Source of the DNA: Rhyacophila brunnea
Lineage: Eukaryota > Arthropoda > Insecta > Trichoptera > Rhyacophilidae
Direction of reading: 5' to 3'
NCBI GenBank assembly: GCA_022495005.1
Contig: JAGYXB010000456.1
Coordinates: 1,240,001-1,304,000 of the forward strand
Length of the DNA stretch: 64,000 nucleotides
The notes below the pieces were generated by a model. That model ran no database searches, was not told the DNA's origin, and saw only the letters and a program-made list of their open reading frames with translations. Positions 1 through 11,650 of this stretch are shown one piece after another. The first letter of the stretch is position 1. Each line of letters opens with the position of its first letter. A program made the translations under genes and the position numbers.

Positions 1-50
1 AATATTATTTCTTTGTTTTTTATGTCATGTTGTGAATATATTGAATTTAT

Positions 51-398
51 AATTGAAGGCGTCCCCGGAAAAAGGGTCTATATGCAAAAACAAAATTGTT
101 CAGGAGAGGAAAAATACGTTTTATTCGATCATGCGGACTTTTGGAGTAGTATAATCTGTAATAATAATTATGTTCATGAAAACACTCTTTATCATTGACA
201 TTTTTTTTTTGGAAAATAAAATAATCACATAGACCCCTTTTCTACGGTAAGCATTTTAGTGTTGCTTATATTTCAAAAAATGTGGCAGTTAAAATAATAA
301 CTCTTTTCAATGTCGTGAGCAATGCTAATACTAAGTCAATAAAATCACTTTTTGACATAATGTATTATATAGACCCCTTTTCCGGGCGCCTTCAATTT
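51..398. repeat. Short terminal-inverted-repeat (MITE-like) element
   Basis: Both ends read the same in opposite directions. The left end (51-82) contains TTGAAGGCG, then a CCCCGG block and AAAGGGTCTATA. The right end (368-399) is its near-perfect reverse complement. A further AGACCCCTTTTC block lies inside near 231-242. There is no transposase frame, so this looks like a non-autonomous DNA transposon. I could not fix a target-site duplication. Confidence 0.6.
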
Positions 399-1090
399 TT
401 AAAGTTCACTACATATATTATGTATTTTATTAATTAATATGTATTTACTTATAGTTTTCAAGCGACCTAGGATGAGCTTTCGAGCAAGTAATCAATATTG
501 ATGCAATATTAATTTCTAATAACTATTTTTGTTTTTCGAACTCCTTTATAAACCTTAAAATATCTCTTGTTGATATTCGAATACAGAAAAGAACACTTTT
601 TTAAGCATTTGAAATATGGCAGCTTTAAAACGGAGTTGCCATAAATCAGACGGTACTGAGCACATCGCCATCTATTATCACATCAATGCGCTACGCAGCG
701 TGATTATTTCCTTTTTAACTTGATACGCCATTAATACATGTCTTGCGCCACTTAAGTTTTCACAATCGCAAACGGCGAACGTTTATTTTTCTCGTACACA
801 ACGCTCGTTCGTTTTATTAATAGCCATCTAATTTATCTTTTGAACATATATTTTCGTGAGATGAGCGAATCAATTTAACACATGCTAATTTACAACAAAA
901 ACACAGTTATAATAATATGTATCGCTATCTGAAATCAACAGTGAGATAAGGTGAAATAAGTCGTTTTTTAGATAAGTATGCCAATCGATTTTTGAAAGCT
1001 ATATCAATACAGTGAATCACTGAGATTTAAAAAAAATGTAATAAGTACACCATTTAAAAGAAAAAATATCACTGTTGCATTTATTATAAG
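399..1090. other. AT-rich DNA, nothing recognised
   Basis: Only short chance frames. No repeat in this stretch matches another part of the window. Confidence 0.6.
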
Positions 1091-1220
1091 GAAATGGGTC
1101 AACTGGGCGCCAGGACAATTGGGCGCCGCACTGTCGATCGAAATAAATAGACGTTCGATACGATTTTACACAGAAATTAGACGAGAAAACTACTTAGTAG
1201 TTTTGATTCATAAGGGGGGA
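1091..1220 (+). repeat. One arm of a GGCGCC inverted-repeat element
   Basis: The segment GGGCGCCAGGACAATTGGGC, followed by a GTCGATCGAAATAAATAGAC-like stretch and a CTACTTAGTAG palindrome, matches the reverse complement of the right arm of the element at 15345-15697. No second arm is visible here, so this is a half element or a truncated copy. Confidence 0.5.
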
Positions 1221-2479
1221 CATGCTCAGCGTTTGTCAAAATGAAGATGTTAAGCTATTTTCAGAGCATAACCCTGGACATTCCTTAAACGTTGTAGATA
1301 ATCTCTTATTATCTTATTATATTATTATCTTATTAAGTATTATTATCCTTTATATATATTTTAAACATTTGATGACTGCATAAAGTATTTTTATTACATA
1401 AAATAGTATTCTTTTAAACCTCTCGATCTAATGTTTTAGAATATAGTCATATTTCAGTACGACCATGTGAAGTGCTGTTAAGATTTTTTATATTTATTAA
1501 TTTTTAAAAGCATTTATAAAACCATTAGTAAAATTGATGACGACATAATTATAGTGAAATATTTACGATACAAAATTATATTGATAGTCTCTGTGATCCC
1601 AAATTTGACAAGATTAGGCATTTTAATGGGAAAAATGGGAAAGATTTACACATTTTAAGATAATTCTAAAGATATGCGCGAGGGTGAGTTTAGATGGACG
1701 CTATTTTATAAATTCTTAAAATAGGGTCTTCTTAGCAAACTCGGTGTACTTCTTTGAACTTATATATATGTATAATTGTATTTTCACTGCTTTTGTATAT
1801 TTATAATATTATTATGTTCTCTCTTTATATTTTAATTTTTATCGTTTTTATTACTTTTCTCCCTTATAATAATATGTTATGTCAGGTTGTGAACGTCTTA
1901 AACTTATAATATATTTAAAATAAATGAAATTGAAATATAACAGCGATATTTTCAACCTTCTCCTTCAATTTTTTTTTTAATAAAGTCATATTTTCTTTCA
2001 TGGTTCACCCCTGATTATTGCTCTTTTTAAAATTATTATTTTGTCATCACGTGATTTATTTGACACAAAATAATCAATTCACTAAAACGTTATATTATAT
2101 TGAAGTTTCTGATTTGACTCGTAATTTTGTGATATATATTCTATTAGTTTGTTTAGTATCTACTACCAGCCAATGTTTAATAGTGACCCCCGTCTACATG
2201 GTATAGTATCCCTACCAGAGAATTTGTAAAAGTATCGGCTACCTATTATCCATTCTCTCGATTCTTTTTCACAGACAATGAGAATTCCTTTAAGAAATTC
2301 ATTCAAGCAGTAAATAGACGAATAGAAATGTTTTGTAAAATGCGAAAGTCTAACGCGATGGAACGAGAATTCAAATTTAATAATATATTATGTTAAAATT
2401 AAATAATTATCAAAATAACCGAGATTATCATCTTCTGCGTGTATTTATATGTTAAGTAATCCAAAATTGATATCTTAAT
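1221..2479. other. AT-rich DNA, nothing firm
   Basis: No gene recognised. The stretch ending AAATAAATGAAATTGAAA near 1917-1936 looks like the AT-rich 3' end of a Jockey-type LINE, but no coding sequence upstream supports this. Confidence 0.4.
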
Positions 2480-3466
2480 TAGAGATTGCAATATCGGTAT
2501 CTCAGTATTTTTCGATACCGAAATACCGGTTTTTAAAATTAGAATATACCGATATATTCGGTAGTGAAAGCGGAAATAAACTCTATTAACTCGTAACGTC
2601 AAAGGTTTCACAGGAATGTAAATTTTTTGTCGGGTTATGCGATGTCTAGTTTAGTCTAGTTAGCCATTCGACGTGAGTGTAAAAAGTGAAACAAACCAAT
2701 AAACACAATAGGTATAATTATTAGTGGGGCACATACAAATCTAATATCATTTCATAATATAAATTTATTGAAAGATCATTTGAAGAAGAAAGTGCCAATC
2801 ATTCAACTGCTAAATATTTTATCAACACATCTACCATATTTTACATTTACCTATTTTTAAAGGTTCACAGAACTGATAATAAATAGAATACCGATAGGCA
2901 ATATTCAATACGCCGCATGGTGAAGCAGGCTTTTGAATGTGTGAGTGTCCTACGAAAATGAAGCACGCATTATGCACGTGCAATAGTGTGTGTAATACAC
3001 CAACATTAAATGAGCGTAAATGCATAAACCGAAAGCAGTTTTTAGTATTCGACGTAAAACGTATTCTTAATTACGGGCCGCACAAAATTGTGTTTTTGCG
3101 AATTACTTTTCAAATCCAAATTAACACGTTAATTACAAAATTAATTAAAAGGGCCCGTAAGCATTGTGTTAACACGTGTGAAAGTTTAACCCGGATTCTT
3201 CCTTACTCGAGTCGGTTACCTGCTATCGCCTTACCCGTTGTGTATTTCAGTTCCCATTATTTCTGAGTTCCCTGGTTTACATGTTATAATAATAATATAT
3301 ACGTATTCAGATATTACTATGAAATATCAATATTATAAAGAGATTTTTATTTCTATATTAATTCGTTGATACTTTAATTTTTCTTATATATTTAACGAAT
3401 ACCGGTATTCAATAAGAAATATTGAAATACCGGTATTTGTATTTGCATCCGGTATTACAATCCATA
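2480..3466. mobile_element. hAT-like element, non-autonomous or decayed
   Basis: The left end TAGAGATTGCAATATCGG is matched in inverted orientation by the right end, which reads TATGGATTGTAATACCGG on the minus strand. Repeated ACCGGTATT motifs lie just inside both ends. The flanking 8-mers (2472-2479 ATCTTAAT, 3467-3474 ATCCTACT) agree at 6 of 8 positions, compatible with an old 8-bp hAT target duplication. The largest internal frame (2937-3266, 109 residues) resembles nothing I know. A similar right end occurs at 46020-46108. Confidence 0.5.
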
Positions 3467-3602
3467 ATCCTACTATTATGAGCTTAATCAATTTATTTTA
3501 AAATAAATAATGAAATCAGTGCATCCGTATAAATACAGACTATGATGGTTGAAACTTGAATGACCACCATGTTAGATTAAAACTATAGTACCAGAATGTA
3601 TA

Positions 3603-3896
3603 TTCTTCAGCCATATCCGCCCCTTAGTTGAAGCATATGGACACCATGCGGCGCCTCCAAGAATCCTTGTCGCTCGCCAGTCTCGTAGCTCCGCCGTATA
3701 CACTCTATAGATAGTATTTAGTAGCTTTCCAAGACGCCGGAATCCGATCGGCTTAAAGAACAGGCAAACCAGGTTGAGGTTCTCTTCTGGCATCCACAGC
3801 ACGTGGCTGAGCCAGGTCCAACGTCGCCTCTTCACTCTCGGCGTAATGAGAAGCTACTGGTGCGTTCTTTTATATTTTCGTTGCTCCTAAAGTCAA
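3603..3896 (-). pseudogene. 5'-truncated non-LTR retrotransposon 3' end (family L3)
   Basis: On the minus strand the translation around 3572-3835 gives KRRRWTWLSHVLWMPEENLN and then a GFRRLGKLLNTIYRVYTAEL segment. This is the C-terminal tail of the LINE reverse transcriptase polyprotein also present at 25520-26401. Nucleotide similarity to that copy continues to about 3896 through the GGAGCAACGA region. The 8-bp sequence AATGTATA occurs at 3595-3602 and 3897-3904 and is a likely target-site duplication. Only the 3' ~300 bp was inserted. There is no RT active site, so it is dead. Confidence 0.7.
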
Positions 3897-4443
3897 AATG
3901 TATAGACTATAATAAATATTAGATACCTATGCAGTGTTTGTATTACAATACATAATATATAAACGTTTATAGTATAGTTAAATTGTCAGTCATAGAAAAG
4001 AATATTTTGTATGTTGACGCGTTGAAAATAATACAGAGCTGTTTTAACTTTTCTTGTAAATTTACGTATCTTCACATAAATATTATAATATATATAAATT
4101 TTAGTGCAGACCTGTAAAGAGAATTTCAATCAACAAAAATGTTATATGTTTGCCATAAATGAATCTACTTGTTCGTCAGCTTCACTTACATTTAATCAGC
4201 AGCTTGTTTCAATTTACTGCAGGATGAAGATCTCAATAAGTTATCTCTTCTCGGTTCCCTTTTCTTTGCTATCACGTAACCTAATAAAATATTACCTATT
4301 TCCTTTATGTTTTGCATACAAAACAGGAACTAGCTGCAGCAATTGTTTTGAAGCAAATTATAGAAAACCCCATCTGAAAGAAGATTATATGACTCAACAA
4401 CTACTATTTATAACGTATCTCATAGAAAAGGCGAAGTTATAAT

Positions 4444-5285
4444 TAGGGCCCGGTTTTATATGCTAGTGCATGTTTTGCTAGGGTGTATGCACAGCAATGG
4501 GAGTTGCACAGAAATCCGTTTCGAAAGACGCAGAATCCAAAAATAAAAATTTATTGTGCATATAAATGCATATTTGAGACGTTAGAGCATATTTGAGACA
4601 TTGGTGCATATTTCATTAATAAATGCATATTTTAGGGCTTTTGCATTAATAATTTTATCGAAACATAACTAAATCAGGTAGATGCACTTGCATTTTTGAT
4701 GGCATCACTGAGCATTTCATTTATTTATCAGAAAAAGTGAAGTCAACCGGGTCACCTTTATTTAAATTTTGCGCTATCACCTTTGTGGACGTTGAGAGAT
4801 CATTTTCCGCATATAAACAAAATACTGACAGAATTGCGGAAAAGCCAGAGAATATTGAAAAAAATATTGTAACTTACTTTTTCGGACAAAAAAAACAGCA
4901 AATAGTATTTAGGAATAGTTAAGTGTGTCGTTTTTGTTTTTTTGTTGTGTTTAGTTTCCATAGTTTACATTTTGCATTTCTTGTTCAATTATTTCTGGGT
5001 ACCTGCTTGTAAACAAACTATTTTGAAAATTGTAATTGATAAACTTTATTATTTATTATTTGTGTTTTTTTGTTATTGTATAATACCTATTGCTTAAAAT
5101 TATTAATTTGTTATTCGATTTTTTATCGGTAATATTGGGTGAAGTGGGTATTTACAATATTTTTCCATAAAAATGACAATTTTTAACTGCATATTTCTTT
5201 GGTTTTAGTGCATATTTCAATGATTTTAAGTGCATATGTGCATGCATATAATCATGTTTTTTGATGCATATAAATCCGCTCCCTA
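4444..5285 (+). mobile_element. hAT element with perfect 8-bp target duplication
   Basis: The termini are TAGGGCCCGGTTTTATATGC on the left and the inverted TAGGGAGCGGATTTATATGC on the right (5266-5285). GTTATAAT occurs exactly at 4436-4443 and 5286-5293, the 8-bp duplication typical of hAT insertion. TGCATATTT motifs cluster inside both ends (4560-4650 and 5189-5270), as expected for subterminal transposase-binding repeats. The 842-bp body is too short for a full transposase and holds only a C-terminal relic (4737-4922). Confidence 0.8.
4737..4922 (+). pseudogene. hAT transposase C-terminal relic
   Basis: The 61-residue frame contains ITFVDVERSFSAYKQNTDRI followed by AEKPENIEKNIVTYF. The pattern S/T-VDVERSFS-x-YK with a downstream ENI-K-hydrophobic segment is the dimerisation region at the C-terminus of many hAT-derived proteins, including CGGBP1-like ones. 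It lies between good hAT termini (4444-5285). Upstream of 4737 the frame is lost, so the zinc finger and catalytic parts are missing. The ATG at 4737 is probably not a real start. Confidence 0.6.
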
Positions 5286-5293
5286 GTTATAAT

Positions 5294-6732
5294 ATACCAT
5301 GGTATCAAACCTCCTTGTGGGAGTATTACAATGGACACAAGAGTATTTTAATCATGTTTGAAAAATTGCACTGCGCATTGCGTACTTTGATATATGAAAT
5401 TGAAAAGTTTTTCCAACGACGCTTTTATGTTTGTGGCTATGTATTTCCTTTAAAGCGACACTTAACGTTCTTCGTCTTGCGAGAAGGGTGATGGCACTTG
5501 CAATCATTATTCTCATTCCAGATATATACAATATTTAAAATATAAACCACACAATATTACTAGGGCAGTTTTAGAAGTAAGGTAAATGAGATTTTAATTG
5601 CTGAACTACTGAATAAATTTCCTATCCACGATTTTCTTCAATTCTTCAATCGAGTTATAATTATTTATGTTTTTTTAGTTACTATTTGACAGTTAGTTAA
5701 AATGATGTGATCAACGTATTAAAAAAGAGGTTTGATACTTTCTAAAATTGTATTTTTTGAAAAGGAAAACTGTTAACTTGACAAATCCCCGTTTAATGTA
5801 GTGAATTGGAGACAAACTATAAAAACTAGATAAATAATCAAATAAAGCTATAAATTCTTGAAAATATTAATACTATCAACTGAAGATACTTGCTAGAATT
5901 TGAATTTAAATTCTAATGGATTTAAGTTTTGTACTATTCCATTTAAGTCACCCTTCGGCATCTTCAGAGACTATGTGCACTGACAACAAATACAATTAAT
6001 TCGAACTTAACATATAAAAATTTTATACAAAAAAGTAGGTAAAAATCGAGCGTTGATTGATAAGTAAGATATTGTATTATAATCAATAAACATTTAAATT
6101 AAATATATATACAAAAGCGACCTCAGTTTTGATTTGCTGTTCCTGCGACATTTCCGATGGTAAAAAGGCGTAAAATACTGTTGATATCTGACATCAAACG
6201 TAGGGCCTCACGATACGATCAATTAAAACCAAACGTGATGCAGGCCGGGTTAGTTTGGAAGGTTCTATATTTGTGTTTGGCCCTGAATAAGGTAGATACT
6301 TTTATTTGATTGCCAAACTTCGATATATTAATATCACCATGATATGAAAAATTATACGATTCATCTCCACCCTTTAAATGTTTTAAATATATACGAGGAT
6401 AAACAACTAAATCCGTATCAGCATATTGGTCGACGATATTAAATACATTACTGCAGTTATAATTTCTGCGATTTCCAGTTTTCCATATAGCCAGCTATAT
6501 CAGAAGACACAAACTCCATATATACATAGCTGACTCAATTATAATAATTATTTCCTAAATATTCTTTTCAAGATATTATTTTGATTATGAGTACGTCAAT
6601 AAATAGCGGATCATAATTCATTGAACATGCCACTCGATTATAAGTTCCCGGTCTGTTAGTATCTCAGTCTCTGTATCGCTCCGCACAATATCTCATTCTA
6701 TCGAGATTTGGACCTCGGAGCAGTATCATAAG
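5294..6732. other. No gene; short match to the 8925-9191 frame
   Basis: AT-rich with short frames only. The sequence around 5955-5980 (GGCATCTTCAGAGACTATGT) is nearly the same as the reverse complement of 8950-8970, so a fragment of an unrecognised repeat is probably present here. Confidence 0.4.
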
Positions 6733-7175
6733 CATGGCCCCTACAAGGGGGGGTCTGACAGGGCTCTAGCCTGGGGCCCGGGCTCATGAGGGGCCCGGCG
6801 AGGCGAGTCCACCAGATAAGTGAGATTAACTCGCATCACAAATATGCTTTATTAGTAAAAAAAAAAGTCACCTGCTTCCTTCTATAATGTTATTATTTAA
6901 AATTATGTGGTTGTACGTTAAATGCATAATGATTGTGTATCGATACTCGACAACTCCATGATTCAAATAGATGTAAGTATTAAAATATGCAAAAAACACT
7001 AAATATACACATTAATTTTACCGCGTACACTATTTTTTAAACTGCTACTGTAGAGCGTCACACTACATTTATTTTATCCTTAGCGATAGGTAGGGGGCCC
7101 GCCAAAGATGTTAGCCTGGGGGCCCGTTTCAGGATGTCGGGGCCATCTTCATCCACAACACCATGACCCCCTATA
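6733..7175 (+). repeat. GGGGCCC-rich non-autonomous repeat (copy 1)
   Basis: GC-rich ends (CCTGGGGCCCGGGCTC near 6769-6784 and GGGGGCCCGCC near 7092-7102) flank an AT-rich centre, standing out from the surrounding DNA. The same arrangement occurs inverted at 55560-55993, including the shared core CGACAACTCCATGATTCAAA and similar outer ends reading ATGGCCCC in inverted orientation. No transposase frame is present. I could not fix a target duplication. Confidence 0.6.
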
Positions 7176-7686
7176 TTTACAAAGTTTATGCTATTTTTTT
7201 TTACTGCTCTAAATTATTATCCGTTTATCATATGGAAGAAATTTGCAATATTTCAAGACACGCGCAAAATGGTGGCAATATAAAATAATGTCTGACAACA
7301 AAAGCGGTAATTTATTTTATTATGCTCAGTCTATTATTGTTTCATAAATAACCCGAAGAAAAGAAATACACAACATCTCGTCATTACAAGCACCTGCCTC
7401 TTAACTTATTTTCCTCTGCAAAACATAATACTAGCGGACAAATAGCGAGCTCCCGTCTAAGATCGCGATAAATCACCGCAGCGGAGATGCTGGGCTTTTT
7501 CTCACAACGAGCAGCGTTTCCCATTTTCATAAAACGCAACCTCAAACCTGCCAGGGGATGCTCAAAAAACAATAATGCATGGTTTTTTAATCACTTGTCA
7601 ACTATTCAATATACGGAAACTAGAAAATACATATTATTACCAGGTCAATCTCTCTCTCTCTCATACGTTTACGTGTAGGTTGTGTC
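7176..7686. other. No gene recognised
   Basis: Short overlapping frames on both strands (7384-7572 minus, 7487-7769 plus) with no recognisable family. A short TCTCTC run lies at 7650-7660. Confidence 0.5.
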
Positions 7687-8153
7687 TAAAGCGCGAAATA
7701 TATTATGGTGCATGTCGCGGACTATCACGTGACGTCACAGTAAGCTGCCGCTACGGGAAAAGTGTGTAGTGTCGTTTTTCTTGGTGTTTAAAATGTTATC
7801 AGACTGATGTTCCCATCCCGTAGCACATTTTGAACCTTTAAACGAACATTGTCTGTTGTTGAGAAAATCTGCCGAAATCACCAAAACAACAATGAGGTCA
7901 CCTCACGTTGAACCGCACTGCATCGACACATGCATGACGTTTTGAACGTTTTTATCATATTCCACATTTTAGAATCATGTCAAAATCACATTTATTGTTT
8001 TTAGTGGTTGGCACTATGTATTTTCTAGAAGAATATTATCTATTATCTATCTACCAATAAAAACGACATTACCCACTCTTTTCCCGTAGCAGCAGCTTAC
8101 TGTGACGTCACCTGATAGTACGCGACATGCACCATAATATATTTCGCGCTTTA
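7687..8153. repeat. Long-TIR MITE, family B copy 1
   Basis: The ends are inverted repeats of roughly 90 bp. The left starts TAAAGCGCGAAATATATTAT and the right is its reverse complement ending CGCGCTTTA. A second shared block (CACGTGACGTCACAG / CTGTGACGTCACCTGATAG, then CTACGGGAAAAG) follows inside. A TA at both ends could be the duplication of a Tc1/mariner-type insertion, but the termini are palindromic so this is ambiguous. A related copy lies at 29635-30232. Confidence 0.65.
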
Positions 8154-8924
8154 CTGTCTTTGTTCTGGTGTTTCAGGCTCAATTATTTTCCTGTGAGCTG
8201 CTGCATCAGCCTAGTGGAGTTTTTGTACAGTCTCCTGACTTGGCCGAGCACGCCATCGGTGAGTTGTCCATTTTTCAAGCGGCAACGCTAGTTGGTAGTT
8301 CTTCGCCATCCATAATATTTATATTTTTTGATTGGTTGTGTATATCACTTTATATAACAGTGGGTTATAGCACTCTATCCGTATTATAATTAACCTTAAA
8401 TGTCTTGGATAACACACTAATTTTGGTATGCCTGATATGCATCTGTCAAACTATTCTTAAAGACTATCATTTGTTTTCTTCCACCGCTCGATTAAAACAA
8501 ACGATTTCTCTAATTTTAAATTTAGAATTTTCGTTTTAATGTGTATATTTAATACATCTTCTTCTGTCTCGTTTTTTCTTACACATTTTCGTATGTAGTC
8601 TCTCATCAGGTCGACTCCTGAGCTAAACGGTGCTCAATAAGTTATTACATAAAGTTAAAACGTCGTGGCAACCGATTGTGCGATTGTGAGTATGAGGATT
8701 GATATTGAAAAGTTTATTAGCAATTAAATTTTACTTGGAACCTACACATTCAAAAGATGTTGGTTTCGGACTCGAACAAACTTTAATGACACTGGGACAC
8801 TTGATTCAATTTTGAATTGTGTAAAATTCTACATGGTTACCAAGTCAGCGTCTATATACGTAATTGGTAGCGCATATATGTATATGCGTATATAAACGGC
8901 CGACAGATTGAAAAATAAATTATT
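8154..8924. other. No gene recognised
   Basis: One 73-residue frame (8168-8389) with no recognisable similarity. The rest is AT-rich. Confidence 0.5.
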
Positions 8925-9191
8925 TTAAATGTGTTGTACTTTTTCCAGCCAATGTACATAGTGTCTGAAGATGCCAAAATGCGAAACTTGGACTGCAACA
9001 AAATTTACAGCATCAGTTGCTTGTTCTTTTAAGGTGCGTAACTCAAACTGGACTGGAATCATTCTAAAGTGGCACCATGGACAAAATCCATTCGCAGTTG
9101 TAGTACACCAACACACATGCGAATGACTGTTGGTGCCATTGTAGAATAATTCCGGTATACCCGCCATTGGTGAGGCGAATTGGAAGGACAA
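8925..9191 (-). CDS. Unrecognised 88-residue frame with a CxC...CxxCH pattern
   Basis: The minus-strand frame is open for 88 codons with less AT-biased composition than its surroundings. It contains VCWCTTTANGFCPWCHF (around residues 26-42), a possible metal-binding pattern, and ends in a HFGIFRHYVHWL segment whose DNA recurs near 5955-5980. The CPWC spacing recalls the zinc finger of Su(z)12-type proteins, but the flanking residues do not fit well and I do not claim that identity. It may be a gene fragment or an exon of an unrecognised repeat. No splice sites or promoter support expression. Confidence 0.2.
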   Translation of the reverse strand: MSFQFASPMAGIPELFYNGTNSHSHVCWCTTTANGFCPWCHFRMIPVQFELRTLKEQATDAVNFVAVQVSHFGIFRHYVHWLEKVQHI

Positions 9192-9229
9192 TAGGTACTA
9201 TTTGCGCTATATATTGCGCTTTCCACAGT

Positions 9230-10100
9230 AATAACTACTTTGATTTAATTTGATCGCTCAATTTGGAAAGCGTTTCAGAGAGTATTAAGATCCATTAGTT
9301 ATTTTTTTTTGCAATTAAGTATGATCCCTATAGCATAGTGGTCTAAGTCTATGAGCGCGAAACCCGAGAGACGCAAATTCAATTCCTGCTGGGTGTCTTA
9401 TTTTTTCAAAAATGATTTTTTTTATTGCTTATAGTATTATATTATAGTACTATATGGAAGGGTCGGGGAATTTCGATTGCCACAAAAATTATGCTTGTGC
9501 AAACATTAGTGTTCTCGATATTTCTATACGGAGTCGGTCGTGGACCCTTAAGGCAAGAGAACGGAAGGCAATTGATGCCTTTGAGATGTGGTGTTGGCGC
9601 CGAATGCTTCGCATTTCTTGGATGGAGCACAGGACGAACCAGTCAATCATCCAGAGACTGAAAATAAAGGAACGGCTCTCGACGATATGTCTGAGAAGAA
9701 TTCTGCAGTGTTTCGGACATATTGTCAGGCGCGGACCGAACAACCTGGAGAGACTGGTAGTTTTAGGTAGCCTCCAGGTAAGGCGAAGCAGAGGAAGAGC
9801 ATCTGCGCGATAGAGCGACCAAGTGAAAGAGCTGACTGAGGGCACCATTCATTCTGCCCTGAGAGAAGCGGAAGATCGAGGAGGATGGAAAGTCTTGGTC
9901 GCTCAAAGGATGGCGAAATTTAAATGCGGTCATGATCCTCAGCCATGAGTGCACGACCAAGAAGAAGATAGTATTATATTTTCTCAGAAGTGTTTTCAAA
10001 ATTATATATGTCCAATAATTAGAATATTACATTTTTTAATCTTGTGAATTATTCGTTGAATAAAAAAAATGTTAATTAAAAAATACATTTGAATTTTATA
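9230..10100 (+). repeat. tRNA-headed repeat (family U), split by a LINE
   Basis: The part before the insertion carries a tRNA-like module (9323-9398) with an A-box-like TAGCATAGTGGT and a B-box-like AATTCAATTCC. It is preceded by the family flank ending in a CAATTTGGAAAGCG stretch. The 3' part (9969-10100) has the family tail TTCTCAGAAGTGTTTTCAAA and TTGTGAATTATTCGTTGAAT. The two halves are separated by the LINE at 9444-9967. The tRNA module has no intact cloverleaf and is not a functional tRNA gene. Confidence 0.65.
9444..9967 (+). mobile_element. 5'-truncated LINE (family L4) with 13-bp target duplication
   Basis: ATAGTATTATATT occurs at 9431-9443 and 9968-9980, a perfect 13-bp target-site duplication in the tail of a tRNA-headed repeat. 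The insert codes for the end of a non-LTR polyprotein: IATKIMLVQTLVFSIFLYG, then after a frameshift SWTLKARERKAIDAFEMW, RRMLRISW, and a RRGPNNLERLVVLG segment ending in a HDPQP stop. It ends in a GAAGAAGA-type tail. The RT catalytic domain was never present in this copy. The frameshift and a stop after RASAR make it a pseudogene. Confidence 0.85.
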
Positions 10101-10628
10101 ATTAATGCGCACTGAAAAAATAATAATTCTCTGTGAGTAAATTCATACACCGTGCCATAGAAATCTTAAGTTTGCAAATCGCTGTATTTTAAGATAACTG
10201 GCGAGAGCTTTACCCCGAAAAGGATTCTCCGACTTGAATACCTTACGTCTTTTATTTCTTCTTTCTTCTTCTCCTTCAATCAATTACCAGTGTCGCCTTT
10301 ATTGCGCGTTATTGTGAGGGTCATAATGCGCGCGGCACAAATTGGATGTAAACAAAAGAATGTCTGAAGAAAGATGGCGTCCTTTTATTTTTAGAAAATC
10401 TTGTTAGAAACTTTGATGGATTCATGAATCAATGTCAGGTCATTATAAAGTGTGAAATAGCGAAATTGAAACACAGAAAAAAACAATCAGCTAACATAGT
10501 TTTGGTAGTTATATTAATGACTTTAGTATTGTAATCAGACGACCCTTTAGCGTTCTCATAATGTTATTAATGTCACATTGTTTGTATCGCTATATATAGG
10601 AAGCCGATAAATGCGATTTTAATACCAA
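10101..10628. other. No gene recognised
   Basis: AT-rich. One GC-richer patch near 10300-10350 (GCGCGCGGCAC) has no reading frame of note. Confidence 0.5.
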
Positions 10629-11080
10629 AATAATTACAAGATAAAAAGAACTTTTTATATACTACGTTTTTAAATTTTCTGTTGAATCATATAAACTTGA
10701 CTTGACTAGCTTAAACGATCAAAAAAATGTATTTGATAGTAATAATACTGAAATGTCATTTTGACACTCATATTGATTTCCATAGTAACGCACTTATATA
10801 TTAATAATTTAGTTGTTAGGACCCTAGAAACCATTAATAGTGGACTGGATTACGGATTTCTTCCAAAATAACTTTTCATACAAAACAGAATTAACTGACA
10901 ATGAATTTAATTCTACTTAAAAATGGCTAAAAGTATTAAAAAATGCATTGGCATCGTGTTCTGATATATTCTAAAAGTTTAAAATGTCTAGTTAGTCAGG
11001 AAGGTAGTTAAAAATCTTGGACAAACAAGAAAAAATCTGTACCGGACAAACAAGAATACGAGCTAATAAAAACGTTGTAA
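10629..11080 (+). repeat. Alpha repeat, copy 1 of 4
   Basis: About 450 bp, starting AATAATTACAAGATAAAAAG and ending in an ACGTTGTAA motif, with the marker CCATAGTAACGCAC in the middle. Copies of the same order, ends and orientation lie at 18883-19320, 33159-33660 and 44696-45155. No TIRs, no poly-A tail and no conserved reading frame are visible. Confidence 0.7.
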
Positions 11081-11464
11081 TAACCAAGTCGGGCTCAAAT
11101 AGCACATGCCAATCTGTGCTATTACCAATGTCCACTCGTATATAACAATACACATATCATTGATGTTAACACCATTAGCCCAATAAAGTCTCCGACTGCA
11201 GATTCCTCATTTTATTTTAGATTATATAACTGATTGTGCGGCACGATATTGTCCATGCGTTATACGTGTACTTCCCACCGAAGTCATCACATAAAGCTAC
11301 TACGTGTGATGCTATTACTTATGTAAAAATGTATACAGTCCATGGCTCAAAACTCCACAGGTCAGATATTTTTTTAGGAGTTTTCACTCAAAAATAACCA
11401 GCGCATTTTCACTTATTTACCAACTACTGTCTAGCAGTCTGGACAAAAGAACAAGCAGGCTGAG
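11081..11464. other. No gene recognised
   Basis: Nothing identified. A GTGCTATT / AATAGCAC pair near 11100-11125 makes a small hairpin. Confidence 0.4.
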
Positions 11465-11650
11465 TGATTTTTTTAACACTATGATAGACCACGAGATCCA
11501 ATAACAGTAGTGCAGTAGAAAAGGCAAAAGGATCACACAAACACCCAGACTTTGATAAAATCACATAATTATGTTGTGACCTCGCCAGGAATCAACCCTA
11601 GAGTCTCTGGGTGAGAGTTCAGTATCTTACACACTGGGCCACTGGGTTAA
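11465..11650 (-). repeat. tRNA-derived SINE (family 3), copy 1
   Basis: Read on the minus strand, the head has CCAGTGGCCCAGTGTG (A-box-like) and AGGGTTGATTCCTGGCGAGG (B-box-like). A tail GGTGTTTGTGTGATCC, an ACTACTGTTATTGG stretch and a CTATCATAGTGTTAAAAAAA end follow. The same head-to-tail order is seen in plus orientation at 62960-63110. Confidence 0.55.

Noticed and set aside
4104..4442. 112-residue frame next to the hAT element
   Set aside because: No recognisable domain, and it ends at the hAT duplication by coincidence.
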